Positions 17,924 to 26,328 of a DNA stretch of 64,000 nt are shown piece after piece (within the stretch, counting starts at the first letter, position 1; the number at the start of each line of letters is the position of its first letter). This DNA comes from Flavobacterium sp. SUN046. GTDB lineage: Bacteria; Bacteroidota; Bacteroidia; Flavobacteriales; Flavobacteriaceae. The notes beneath the pieces were generated by a model. That model was given only the letters and a program-made list of their open reading frames with translations. It ran no database searches and had not been told where the DNA came from. The translations under genes and the position numbers were made by a program. The stretch lies in NCBI RefSeq assembly GCF_028867965.1, contig NZ_JAPQNT010000001.1, positions 558,001-622,000 on the forward strand, given 5' to 3'.

Positions 17924-18841
17924 CTAATCTTGAACTATTGTATCTTTTGATTCTTCTTCCTTTTTAAATTCGGGTTGAATGTTGATGTGATTGATGTGAA
18001 ATTGCTCAAATAAAACTTGCTCTACTTTCTCTAAAAGCAAATTAAATTCACTCATTTTAATATCTTCAGAACAATCTAAATGAGCTTCAAGATGTACTTC
18101 ATCGTCATTCAAATTCCAAACATGAACGTGATGTAACTTGTTTACACCAACAATTTTATGAACTTCTTCCACTAATTCTTTTATGTCGATATTTTCTGGT
18201 GTAAACAACATGAGCATTTTGGTGGATTCTATCAAAAGTTTTATCCCAACAACAATTAAGTAAATAGCTATAGCAATTGTCATTACGCTATCTACCCAAA
18301 ACCAACCAAAAAATTTCATTAATAAACCACCAACTAAAACCGCAACCGAAGCCATCATATCGGTTAATAAATGCAGATATGCCGATTTCATATTAATGTT
18401 GTGTTCGGCATCTTTTTGAAGAAATAATACCGAAAGTCCGTTGACAATAATTCCTAATAACGCTAGCCAAATTACCAAACTAGATTCAATTGGTTTTGGA
18501 TGTAAAAATCTTCCGATTGCGCCATAAATCAATATAAAAGCGACAATTACTAGTGTAGAAGCGTTCACAAAAGCGGCAATTAATTCGGCACGTTTGTAAC
18601 CAAAAGTTAGATTTTCTGTGGCTTTTTTACGCGATAATTTGTGTGCAATTAAGCTAAATCCAAGTGAAAGTACATCCGAAAAATTATGAAGTGCATCCGA
18701 TATTAATGCCAAACTTCCTGAAATAATACCACCAATAATTTGAGCAATCGTAATTATTAAATTCAATACAATAGAATACACAAGGTTTTTGCCTTGTACT
18801 TCATGTTTGTGAATATGGACGTGTGAATGATTGTGAGCCAT
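17924..18841 (-). CDS. Cation diffusion facilitator (Zn/Co/Cd efflux)
   Basis: The 305-residue protein starts with a metal-binding His-rich tail (HNHSHVHIHKHE), then six membrane helices with the paired transport-site motifs SDALHNFSD (helix 2) and HLLTDMMASV (helix 5), and a C-terminal cytoplasmic domain with HHVHVWNLNDDEVHLEAHLD. These features are typical of CzcD/ZitB-type exporters that use proton antiport to expel zinc and related ions. It follows rpiB by 4 bases, so the two are probably on one transcript. Confidence 0.93.
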   Translation of the reverse strand: MAHNHSHVHIHKHEVQGKNLVYSIVLNLIITIAQIIGGIISGSLALISDALHNFSDVLSLGFSLIAHKLSRKKATENLTFGYKRAELIAAFVNASTLVIVAFILIYGAIGRFLHPKPIESSLVIWLALLGIIVNGLSVLFLQKDAEHNINMKSAYLHLLTDMMASVAVLVGGLLMKFFGWFWVDSVMTIAIAIYLIVVGIKLLIESTKMLMLFTPENIDIKELVEEVHKIVGVNKLHHVHVWNLNDDEVHLEAHLDCSEDIKMSEFNLLLEKVEQVLFEQFHINHINIQPEFKKEEESKDTIVQD

Positions 18842-18845
18842 TATT

Positions 18846-19274
18846 TTAACAGCTTATTTTATCAACTCGTGTCGCATGTCTTCCGCCTTCAAAATTGGTA
18901 GTTAAAAAAGTTTCTACAATTTCAACGGCTTGTTGAATAGAAGTAAATCGCGCCGGAATACTAACCACGTTTGCATTATTATGTTGTCGCGCCAGCGCCG
19001 AAATTTCTTTAGTCCAACAAAGTGCTGCTCTAATTCCTTGATGTTTATTGGCTGTCATTGCAATTCCGTTTCCTGAACCACAAATTACGATTCCTAGTTC
19101 GGCTTTTCCTGATTCTACATCAATGGCAACTGGATGACCAAAATCGGGATAATCAACACTGTCAAAAGTGTTCGTTCCGTGGTTCAAAATTTCGTGTCCT
19201 TTTGATTCTAAATATTCAACAATTGCTTTTTTATAATCTGGTCCTGCGTGATCGTTTCCAATGGAGATTTTCAT
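18846..19274 (-). CDS. rpiB: Ribose-5-phosphate isomerase B
   Basis: The 142-residue enzyme interconverts ribose-5-phosphate and ribulose-5-phosphate in the pentose phosphate pathway. The RpiB/LacAB signature is clear: GNDHAG at 6-11, the HGTN phosphate region and the catalytic-site ICGSGNGIAMTANK with Cys65. It is the first gene to the left of the proposed replication origin and is followed after 4 bases by the cation efflux gene. Confidence 0.96.
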   Translation of the reverse strand: MKISIGNDHAGPDYKKAIVEYLESKGHEILNHGTNTFDSVDYPDFGHPVAIDVESGKAELGIVICGSGNGIAMTANKHQGIRAALCWTKEISALARQHNNANVVSIPARFTSIQQAVEIVETFLTTNFEGGRHATRVDKISC

Positions 19275-19955
19275 AATAATTTATGTGTTAGTTGTGTTTA
19301 CAAATTTAATGATTCTTATTAGTAAATCGTTTTGATTTTTGCAAAAAGATAAGTGATTGATTTACATTAAATAACATTTTTACAGCGCTAAGATATTTTT
19401 ATAAGTAACTGTAAATCATTGATTTTTATTTAATTCAAATGTTAAAATTTTGTATTGTTAATAGTAATTTGTAATTCGCTGATAATCAGTTAACGTTAAG
19501 TTAACATTGAATGTTAACAACTTTAGATAGAAAAATAGAAGTTTTTTTTGGTTGTATGTAAATAAATTGTAATCAAAAATTGACTTTAAAAATCCTAATT
19601 TAGTTTGTAGAATTTTTAGAAAAGTTATCAATACTAAAAACTACTTTTTCAACAGAAATTAACAAGTAAAGTTATCTACAAAAAATTAGTTTTTTTACTT
19701 GTTAACAACTGTTAACTAATTCTTAAAATCACTTCAAAATGAGAACTTTATTTATGTATAAACCTGTTAATAATTCGGTATAAAAAAGTATAACTAAAAA
19801 AGCATCTTTTAAAAATTAAACTTATTGTACAAATTAACACGCTATAATAACCATCATAAATTAATTTAAATTTAAATTTTCTTTTTGTTGTTTTTAATAG
19901 ATGTTGACAACTTTTAAAATTTAGAAAAAAGAATAAAGAGAATAGAATATAGATT
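19275..19955. other. Putative replication origin (oriC), gene-free AT-rich stretch
   Basis: About 680 bases with no credible gene. It is very AT-rich, including a run of AATTTAAATTTAAATTTT-type sequence at 19860-19880. It carries TTATCTACA at 19672-19680 (one mismatch to the classical DnaA box) and four exact copies of TGTTRAYAA at 19512, 19700, 19765 and 19902, plus near-matches at 19456 and 19710. Nearly all genes to the left run leftward and the genes immediately right of 20297 run rightward, as expected at an origin. Three parS-like sites lie 17-19 kb to the right. dnaA is not in the window, so this is inference from composition, motifs and gene orientation. Confidence 0.55.
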
Positions 19956-20189
19956 TTAAACAATTTCTAAATTGGAATTCAAGTTATCTAAAATTTGTTG
20001 AACTTTCTCAAAATCGTTTGGATGAACTTTTAATTGAATTCCGCCATAAGCATAACTTGCTAACGGATTTACAGCAACTAAATTTTCATTTTGAAATAAA
20101 AACGGAATTCCTTCATTTTCTAAAATCGATTTTAAAACAAATATTTCATGCGGAAAATTAAATATTGCAATGGTTTGGAATTCGGTCAT
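19956..20189 (-). CDS. DUF2007 domain protein
   Basis: A 77-residue soluble protein with the DUF2007 pattern: an N-terminal strand and helix (IAIFNFPHEIFVLKSILENEGIPF), a hydrophobic LASYAYGGIQLKV and a C-terminal helix with VQQILD. The family is sometimes called putative signal-transducing protein and is related to PII-like ferredoxin folds; its function is unknown. It lies between the proposed origin and rnr, divergent from rnr with about 107 bases between their starts. Confidence 0.85.
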   Translation of the reverse strand: MTEFQTIAIFNFPHEIFVLKSILENEGIPFLFQNENLVAVNPLASYAYGGIQLKVHPNDFEKVQQILDNLNSNLEIV

Positions 20190-20269
20190 TTTAATTTTTT
20201 TATAAAGGTACTAAAGTTATTTTTTTAACAAATCTATATTCTATTCTCTTTTTTCTATTTTCAAATTAC

Positions 20270-20277
20270 TAACTTTG
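20270..20277 (+). promoter_or_regulatory. TAnnTTTG promoter box of rnr
   Basis: TAACTTTG, 20 bases before the rnr ATG, matches the Bacteroidetes -7 element. No clear -33 element. Confidence 0.5.
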
Positions 20278-20296
20278 AATTATATAAAATTAAGAA

Positions 20297-22477
20297 ATGA
20301 GTAAAATGCCAAAAAAGTTTGGAAGTAAACCGAAGACTTATTCGGAAAAAATATTAAAAATACTATCTCAAAATGCTAATAAACCTTTCAATTACAAGCA
20401 AATATGTGCTGTTCTTGAATTGACTGATACCAAAAGCAGAAACGAAATTATAAAAGATTTAAAAATTCTCGCTTCGCAAAAAGTTATTATTGAAAATGAA
20501 CCTGGAAGTTATCTTGTAAAAGGGATTTCCCAGGATTATTACGAAGGAAGAATTGATATGACTTCAAGAAAAACCGCTTATTTTATTTGCGATGAATTTG
20601 AAGAAGATGTTTTTATTCCAACAAATAACTTGAATAAAGCTTTAGATAAAGACACTGTTAAGGTTTATGTTTACAACCGTCGTCGTGGAAAAAGACCTGA
20701 AGGTGAAGTTATTGAAGTATTAGAACGTCATAAAACAGAATTCGTTGGCGTAATAGATATTCAAAAGAATTTTGCTTTTGTTTCGACAGCTAATGCTAAA
20801 ATGTACACCGATATTTTTATACCAAAAGATAAATATAACGGAGCTGAAAATGGTGATGTTGTAGTTGTAAAAATTGAAGATTGGCCTAAAAAAGCTGATT
20901 CACCATTTGGTTCGGTAATCAATGTTTTAGGAAAACCTGGCGAACATGATACTGAAATTCATGCTATTCTTGCAGAATATGGTTTGCCTTATGATTTCCC
21001 TGTTGATGTTGAAGTTTTTGCACAAAAAATTGATACTGCAATTCATCCAGAAGAAATTGCAAAACGTCGTGACATGCGCGATACGTTGACGTATACAATT
21101 GATCCGCGTGATGCTAAAGATTTTGATGATGCTTTGTCGTTCAAAAAATTAGACAACGGAAATTACGAAATCGGAATTCATATTGCTGATGTTTCACACT
21201 ATTTACAAGAAGGAACAATCTTAGATGATGAAGCTTATAATCGTGGAACTTCGGTTTATTTAGTAGATAGAGTTGTACCGATGTTACCCGAAGTTTTATC
21301 AAATTTTGCTTGTTCACTTCGTCCAAATGAAGAAAAATATACGTTTTCTGCCATTTTTGAAATTGATCACAAAGCAACCGTTTTAAATCAGTGGTTTGGA
21401 AGAACGGTTATCAATTCTGATCAGCGTTTTGCTTATGAAGAAGCTCAAGTTATTATTGAAACCAAATCGAATAAAATTCCTGCTGAAATTTCGTTAACTG
21501 GTGAAGATTTTTATGCTTCCGATGCAATTACAGAAGCCACTTTAAAATTAGATGAATTAGCTAAAATTCTCAGAAGAAATCGAATGAATAATGGTGCTAT
21601 TTCGTTTGATAAAGTTGAAGTAAAATTCAATTTAGATGACAAAGGCGAACCGGAAGGCGTTTATTTCAAAGTTTCGAAAGATGCCAATCATTTGATAGAA
21701 GAATTCATGCTTTTAGCTAATAGAAAAGTCGCTGAATATATCGGAAAACAAAAGAAAACATTTGTGTATAGAATTCATGATGAACCAAATGAAGATAAAT
21801 TGTTTGCCATGCAAGCGTTGATTTCAAAATTTGGTTATAAAATCGATTTGCGTGAAAAGAAAAATATTTCAAAATCATTAAATCAATTAATGTCAGATGT
21901 TAACGGAAAAAAAGAACAAAATTTAATTGATACGTTAGCAATTCGAACGATGAGTAAAGCCAAATATTCGACAGATAATATTGGTCACTACGGATTAGCT
22001 TTTGATTATTACAGCCATTTTACATCGCCAATTAGACGTTATCCCGACGTTATGGTGCATCGATTGCTTCAATATTATTTGGATGGCGGAAAAAGTGTTG
22101 ATGCTGATGTGTATGAAGAAAAATGTGAACATTCTAGTAATATGGAAAGTTTAGCAACTAATGCAGAGCGTGATTCGATTAAATACATGCAAATTAAATA
22201 CATGCAAGATCACAAAGACGAAGAGTTTTTGGGTGTAATTTCTGGTGTTACCGAATGGGGAATTTATGTAGAAATTGTTTCGAATAAGTGCGAAGGAATG
22301 TGTAGAATTCGTGAAATAAAAGACGATTATTATACGTTTGACGAAAAGCAATATGCGCTAGTTGGAGAAATTTCTAAACAATTATTACAATTAGGAGACG
22401 AAGTTTACGTTAAAGTAAAGAATGCCGATTTAGTTAAGAAACAATTGGATTTTACATTTTTAAGAAAAAACGAGTAG
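20297..22477 (+). CDS. rnr: Ribonuclease R
   Basis: The 726-residue protein is a processive 3'-5' exoribonuclease of the RNB family, which degrades structured RNA and takes part in rRNA and tmRNA-related decay. It has an N-terminal winged-helix segment (15-75), cold-shock/OB domains, the RNB catalytic core with DPRDAKDFDDA near residue 268 carrying the metal-binding aspartates, HYGLAFDYYSHFTSPIRRYPD near 560, and a C-terminal S1 domain (about 640-720). First rightward gene beside the proposed origin. The DUF2807 gene follows after 2 bases. Confidence 0.97.
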   Translation: MSKMPKKFGSKPKTYSEKILKILSQNANKPFNYKQICAVLELTDTKSRNEIIKDLKILASQKVIIENEPGSYLVKGISQDYYEGRIDMTSRKTAYFICDEFEEDVFIPTNNLNKALDKDTVKVYVYNRRRGKRPEGEVIEVLERHKTEFVGVIDIQKNFAFVSTANAKMYTDIFIPKDKYNGAENGDVVVVKIEDWPKKADSPFGSVINVLGKPGEHDTEIHAILAEYGLPYDFPVDVEVFAQKIDTAIHPEEIAKRRDMRDTLTYTIDPRDAKDFDDALSFKKLDNGNYEIGIHIADVSHYLQEGTILDDEAYNRGTSVYLVDRVVPMLPEVLSNFACSLRPNEEKYTFSAIFEIDHKATVLNQWFGRTVINSDQRFAYEEAQVIIETKSNKIPAEISLTGEDFYASDAITEATLKLDELAKILRRNRMNNGAISFDKVEVKFNLDDKGEPEGVYFKVSKDANHLIEEFMLLANRKVAEYIGKQKKTFVYRIHDEPNEDKLFAMQALISKFGYKIDLREKKNISKSLNQLMSDVNGKKEQNLIDTLAIRTMSKAKYSTDNIGHYGLAFDYYSHFTSPIRRYPDVMVHRLLQYYLDGGKSVDADVYEEKCEHSSNMESLATNAERDSIKYMQIKYMQDHKDEEFLGVISGVTEWGIYVEIVSNKCEGMCRIREIKDDYYTFDEKQYALVGEISKQLLQLGDEVYVKVKNADLVKKQLDFTFLRKNE

Positions 22478-22479
22478 TC

Positions 22480-23145
22480 ATGAAAAAAATAGTTTATAGT
22501 ATATTATTAATCAGTTCAATAGCATTTTCACAAACTGAAAAAAGCGTTGGCGATTTCAACAAAGTAACTTCATTTGATCAAATTGATGTTATTTTAATTC
22601 AAGGAAATGAAAATAAAGTTGTTTTAAATGGTTCGGGTTCAAATGAAGTAGAATTAGTTAATAAAAATGGCGAATTAAAAATTAGAATGCCATTGACTAA
22701 ATTACTTTCTGGTGACAACATTTCTGCAACGGTTTATTTTAAAAAAATTGATGCTGTCGAAGCTAATGAAGGTTCAAGAATAGCTTGTGAATCGGTTATA
22801 AAATCAACAACTTTTGATATTAAAGCCAAAGAAGGAGCACAAGTAAAACTTAAAATTGAAACTGATAGATTAACAGCAAGAGTTGCCAATGGTTCGACAA
22901 TTTCTATTTCAGGAAAAGCAGACAATCAGGATATTTTGGTAAATTCAGGTGGAATTTATGAAGCTGAAAAATTAACTACAAAACAAACTGTAATTACCAA
23001 TAATGCTGGCGGTGAAGCTGATGTTTATGCAACTGATTTAGTAGAGGCTAAGGTCAGAGCTGGTGGCGATATTACTATTTATGGAAAACCAAAACAAATC
23101 AATCAAAAGATAATTGCAGGCGGAAGAATAGAAGAAGCAAAATAA
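22480..23145 (+). CDS. Secreted DUF2807 (head GIN domain) protein
   Basis: The 221-residue protein has a signal peptide (MKKIVYSILLISSIAFSQ) and then a repetitive beta-helix-like DUF2807 domain: FNKVTSFDQIDVILIQGNE at the start, followed by repeated short strands with GS..., SGG and AGG turns. DUF2807 proteins are periplasmic or surface proteins common in Bacteroidetes, with no assigned function. It starts 2 bases after rnr and probably shares its transcript, though a functional link is not obvious. Confidence 0.88.
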   Translation: MKKIVYSILLISSIAFSQTEKSVGDFNKVTSFDQIDVILIQGNENKVVLNGSGSNEVELVNKNGELKIRMPLTKLLSGDNISATVYFKKIDAVEANEGSRIACESVIKSTTFDIKAKEGAQVKLKIETDRLTARVANGSTISISGKADNQDILVNSGGIYEAEKLTTKQTVITNNAGGEADVYATDLVEAKVRAGGDITIYGKPKQINQKIIAGGRIEEAK

Positions 23146-23208
23146 ATTATTTTCTTTTGTAATTTTTAAATGCTAATTTGCAGAATAATTTTACGTTAAA
23201 AAATAGTT

Positions 23209-23892
23209 ATGTTACAAGATATTGCTGCTGCTATTCTTCCCGGTTTTATTTTAAGTTTTATGATTGGTCCAGTTTTCTTTGTATTACTGGAAACCAGTGT
23301 TGTAAAAGGATTTAAAGCCGCAATTGTATTTGATTTAGGAGTAGTTTTAGCCGATATAATCTTTATTTTAATTGCTTATTTCAGTAGTTATCGCTTGATT
23401 GAAAGCATAAAAGACGATCCAGCTTTGTTTATTTTTGGTGGATTAGTAATGCTTACTTATGGAATAATTACGTTAATTAAAAACAAAAAAGCAGAGAAAA
23501 ATATAGACGAAGAAGATCCAACAGAATTAGCTAAAAACAATTATTTTTCCTTATTTATTAAAGGTTTTTTCTTAAATTTCATCAATGTTGGCGTACTTGG
23601 CTATTGGTTATTAATCTTAATTACAATTGGTCCTAGATTAAAATTAGATCCAACCAGAATGTTTACTTTTTTAGCCACAATGGTAGTTACTTACTTTATA
23701 GTAGATATTTTCAAAATAGTAGCTGCAAAACAATTACGAAATAAATTAAACCCAAAAAACATACTTTTAGTTAAGAAATTTATTAGCGTTGTTTTAATAA
23801 TTTCAGGAGTATTTATTCTTTCACAAGGTTTGTTACCTAAAGACAAACAAATAGTTACCAAAGCAGCAGAAAAAATAGAAACTAATAGATAA
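23209..23892 (+). CDS. LysE-type amino-acid/metabolite exporter
   Basis: The 227-residue protein has about six hydrophobic membrane helices and the LysE/RhtB start GFILSFMIGPVFFVLLETSV, with the G-P and E-T-S residues typical of the family. A charged cytoplasmic loop (KNKKAEKNIDEEDPTE) separates the two halves. The substrate cannot be read from sequence. It precedes the two GldM-like genes by 8 bases and is rightward with them. Confidence 0.85.
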   Translation: MLQDIAAAILPGFILSFMIGPVFFVLLETSVVKGFKAAIVFDLGVVLADIIFILIAYFSSYRLIESIKDDPALFIFGGLVMLTYGIITLIKNKKAEKNIDEEDPTELAKNNYFSLFIKGFFLNFINVGVLGYWLLILITIGPRLKLDPTRMFTFLATMVVTYFIVDIFKIVAAKQLRNKLNPKNILLVKKFISVVLIISGVFILSQGLLPKDKQIVTKAAEKIETNR

Positions 23893-23900
23893 TAGTTGCT

Positions 23901-24671
23901 ATGCAGAAAAGAATAGGCTTACTTCTTTTATTTTTTTCACTTTCATTTTACGGACAAAATGATACGATTTCGGTTGTGAAACATACTGATATTATACTTG
24001 AACCTGTTGTTGACACAACAAATTTTTTTCATCAAGGATTAGATAATTTTAATTTGATTTCAGAAGTTAAAACTTCAAATTTAGCGGTACTTTCGGCTGA
24101 TAAAATGAATGTTGTTTATCGTGGTTTGGCTAATCTTATTTCAATTGCAGTTCCTAATTGTAAATCATTTACGGCTTCTGGATTAGGTTTATATAAATAT
24201 GCGGAAGGAAAATATCAATTATTACCAGGATCAGGAATTGAATCTAATATTATTGTAAATATTGTTTTAAATGATGGTTCTACAAAAAAAGAAGTACATA
24301 CATTTAGAATTCTAAATATTCCAAAACCGTTAGGTACAATAAATGGTTTAAGTTGTCAAGAATGTATTCTTGAAATGACTAAAGAAGAACTTCAGACAGC
24401 TGTAATTTCAATTAATTCCAATTTATCTATTTATGGATTGGAAACGAAAGACTATGTTGATTCTTTTCAAATAGAGTTTCCAACAAAAGAAAAAATAAAT
24501 GTTTGGAGTAATAAATTGAATAGTAAATCTTTAGAAATAATTAAAAAATTACCAATTGGTTCTATTTTTATAATTGATTATATTCATTTACCAAATCCAA
24601 ATGCAGTTTGTCACTCGGGAGTTCCGCCAATTAAAGTAATGATTGTAGAAACAAAATTATCAAATGAATAA
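23901..24671 (+). CDS. Secreted protein with GldM C-terminal-like domain (copy A)
   Basis: The 256-residue protein has a signal peptide ending near SFYGQ (residue 19). From about residue 60 it matches the pattern of GldM periplasmic beta-domains: DKMNVVYRGLANLISIAVPN, GKYQLLPGSG, then FRILNIPKPLGTING. In GldM these domains form part of the type IX secretion and gliding motor, anchored by an N-terminal membrane helix absent here. This protein is therefore a stand-alone, exported relative. The next gene is a shorter paralogue whose ATG overlaps this stop by 8 bases. Confidence 0.75.
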   Translation: MQKRIGLLLLFFSLSFYGQNDTISVVKHTDIILEPVVDTTNFFHQGLDNFNLISEVKTSNLAVLSADKMNVVYRGLANLISIAVPNCKSFTASGLGLYKYAEGKYQLLPGSGIESNIIVNIVLNDGSTKKEVHTFRILNIPKPLGTINGLSCQECILEMTKEELQTAVISINSNLSIYGLETKDYVDSFQIEFPTKEKINVWSNKLNSKSLEIIKKLPIGSIFIIDYIHLPNPNAVCHSGVPPIKVMIVETKLSNE

Positions 24672-25314
24672 TAAGTTATTGATTTTAATTTACTTTTTCA
24701 CACTTTCATTTTATGGACAAAATGATACGATTTCGGTTGTGCATCACACAGATAAAGATTTTGTTATCCCAAAAACCGCCAAAATAGTTTACAGAGGATT
24801 TTTAAATGAAGTTTATATAGATGTTCCTAATTCAAAATCATTTAATGTTGAAGGGATTGGTGTTTCTAAAATTGGAAAAAACATTTTTACAATTAATCCA
24901 TCATGTGGCACAGAAGTTATTATTAATATTTCAGGAGTTTTAAAAAACGGAAATAAATTTTCTGAAAAGCAAATTTTTAGTATTCGAAACTTTCCAAATC
25001 TTCAAATGAATATTAATAATCTTGTTGGATTTCATGTAAGAATGCAAAAAAAGAGCCTTTTAAATGCTGTAATAAAAGGAAGTTTTCCAGATAAAAATAT
25101 AGGTTTAAATTGTACAATTAAAAGTTTTGAATTAAAAGTACCTGGATATAATTCGATTCATATTGATGGAAGTAAAATCAAAGAAATAGATTATAATAAA
25201 ATAATAAATAGATTAAAGATTGGTGATGAAATAGTTATAAGCGATATAAGATTTTCAGTAAATATAAATGCACTTATTTGTAAAACTAATTCAATAATAG
25301 TAGAAATTTACTAG
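24664..25314 (+). CDS. Secreted protein with GldM C-terminal-like domain (copy B)
   Basis: The 216-residue paralogue of the preceding gene. The signal-peptide region and first residues (FYGQNDTISVV then HTD) are nearly identical in both proteins and in DNA, while the rest has diverged (KIVYRGFLNEVYIDVPN, later FSIRNFPN). This is a tandem duplication in which copy B lost about 35 residues after the signal peptide. It is expected in the periplasm or outside. A palindromic repeat begins immediately after its stop codon. Confidence 0.7.
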   Translation: MNNKLLILIYFFTLSFYGQNDTISVVHHTDKDFVIPKTAKIVYRGFLNEVYIDVPNSKSFNVEGIGVSKIGKNIFTINPSCGTEVIINISGVLKNGNKFSEKQIFSIRNFPNLQMNINNLVGFHVRMQKKSLLNAVIKGSFPDKNIGLNCTIKSFELKVPGYNSIHIDGSKIKEIDYNKIINRLKIGDEIVISDIRFSVNINALICKTNSIIVEIY

Positions 25315-25392
25315 TTTTTGTCATTTCGACGAAGGAGAAATCACATAAAGTAAGTTACTAGTGAGATTCTTCGTGCCTCAGAATGACAAAAA
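25315..25392. repeat. Palindromic intergenic repeat
   Basis: Arms begin TTTTTGTCATT and end AATGACAAAAA, with GACGAAGGAGAAATC and GAGATTCTTCGTGCC inside, giving an imperfect hairpin of about 78 bases. It has the form of a dispersed palindromic repeat known to me from flavobacterial genomes and shares TGTCA-N2-CTGAG with the rfbD inserts. It may also act as a terminator for the GldM-like pair. Confidence 0.6.
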
Positions 25393-25404
25393 AGCAACGA
25401 AAAT

Positions 25405-25617
25405 TCCAACTTCAATTATAACTTTAATTAATTTTTTCAAAAAATTAGAAATAAAAAAAAGAGCTACATTTCTGTAACTCTTTCAGAGGCATCGTCCGGA
25501 TTCGAAAAATACTTTAATTAATTTTTTATAAAAATTAGAAATAAAAAAAAGAGCTACATTTCTGTAACTCTTTTTGAGGCATCGTTCGGATTCGAACAAT
25601 ACTTTAATTAATTTTTT
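25405..25617 (-). repeat. Two tandem copies of tRNA-Cys 3' end plus terminator
   Basis: Read on the minus strand, the last 20 or so bases of the tRNA-Cys gene (T-arm and acceptor 3' strand) recur at 25576-25597 and 25485-25506. Each is followed by an AGAGTTACAG...CTGTAGCTCT-type hairpin with a T-run and an AAAAAATTAATTAAAGT tail. The period is about 90 bases. One copy has CGAACGATG in place of CGGACGATG. No 5' half, D-arm or anticodon is present, so they are not functional tRNAs. Confidence 0.75.
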
Positions 25618-25635
25618 CTAAAAATTTGGAACAAA

Positions 25636-25661
25636 AAAATCCTCTCAATTGAGAGGATTTT
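25636..25661. terminator. Palindromic terminator of tRNA-Cys
   Basis: AAAATCCTCTC-AATT-GAGAGGATTTT is a perfect palindrome directly downstream (minus strand) of the tRNA, continuing into a T-run on that strand. Confidence 0.8.
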
Positions 25662-25667
25662 AAGAAG

Positions 25668-25738
25668 AGGCATCGTCCGGATTCGAACCGGAGTAGACGG
25701 TTTTGCAGACCGGTGCCTAGCCGCTCGGCCACGACGCC
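25668..25738 (-). tRNA. tRNA-Cys (GCA)
   Basis: A 71-base cloverleaf on the minus strand: acceptor stem GGCGTCG/CGATGCC with one G-U pair, D-arm GGCCGAGCGGCTAGGC, anticodon loop CTGCAAA with anticodon GCA, and T-arm CCGGTTCGAATCCGG. The discriminator base is U, as usual for tRNA-Cys. CCA is not encoded. Confidence 0.96.
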
Positions 25739-25843
25739 AATTATTTATTGGATTGCAAATATATAAAACAATTGATAATTAACAATTGATAATTAATAAT
25801 TTTTAAAATTTCTATTTCGTCCTTTCAACCTTGTGCTTCTAAC

Positions 25844-26203
25844 TTAGTTTCTGTATTCTTCCATTTCAATTGTAACCGCTTCAACGTCACCACCAATCGG
25901 CGGATTTAGTTTAGATACCGCCAAAACAATTCGTGAAACCGATGGTATTTCTTTAAATATTCTTAAAATAATTCTATTGGCAACATGCTCTAATAATTTA
26001 GAACGAATTGCCATTTCTTCTTCCACTATTTTATTTAAAAGCACATAATCAACCGTATCTTTTAAGTCATCCGATAAGGAAGATTTACGTAAATCGGTTT
26101 TAATTTCTAAGTCAACTCTATAATCAGATCCAATTTTAGCTTCTTCTTCAAGACAGCCGTGAAACGAAAAAGTTCTTATATTTTGTAGTTTAATTGTTCC
26201 CAT
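25844..26203 (-). CDS. folB: Dihydroneopterin aldolase
   Basis: The 119-residue enzyme of folate synthesis splits 7,8-dihydroneopterin to 6-hydroxymethyl-dihydropterin and glycolaldehyde. It has the FolB fold and motifs: FHGCLEEEAKIGSDYRVDLEI with the catalytic glutamate region near 19-22, DTVDYVLLNKIVEEEM, and LLEHVANRI before the pterin-binding strands. It is leftward, upstream of the tRNA gene, and divergent from glnS. Confidence 0.93.
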   Translation of the reverse strand: MGTIKLQNIRTFSFHGCLEEEAKIGSDYRVDLEIKTDLRKSSLSDDLKDTVDYVLLNKIVEEEMAIRSKLLEHVANRIILRIFKEIPSVSRIVLAVSKLNPPIGGDVEAVTIEMEEYRN

Positions 26204-26301
26204 TATTTCAGTATACAGTGTTCAGTAAATAGTTTACAGTTAAAATAGTTTAAAAAGAATACATCTATTCTCTATTCTCTCTATTCTATCATCTAAATTT
26301 T

Positions 26302-26309
26302 TATCTTTG
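26302..26309 (+). promoter_or_regulatory. TAnnTTTG promoter box of glnS
   Basis: TATCTTTG, 20 bases before the glnS ATG, matches the Bacteroidetes -7 element. Confidence 0.5.
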
Positions 26310-26328
26310 CTAAAATTACAAAATAATT

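Noticed and set aside
19748..19963. Leftward frame of 71 residues inside the proposed origin
   Set aside because: Low-complexity, hydrophobic and basic without a family pattern; composition is that of AT-rich non-coding DNA.
25405..25738. CRISPR-like appearance of the repeats beside the tRNA
   Set aside because: Repeats are tRNA 3' ends plus terminator hairpins in three copies, with no spacers and no cas genes.
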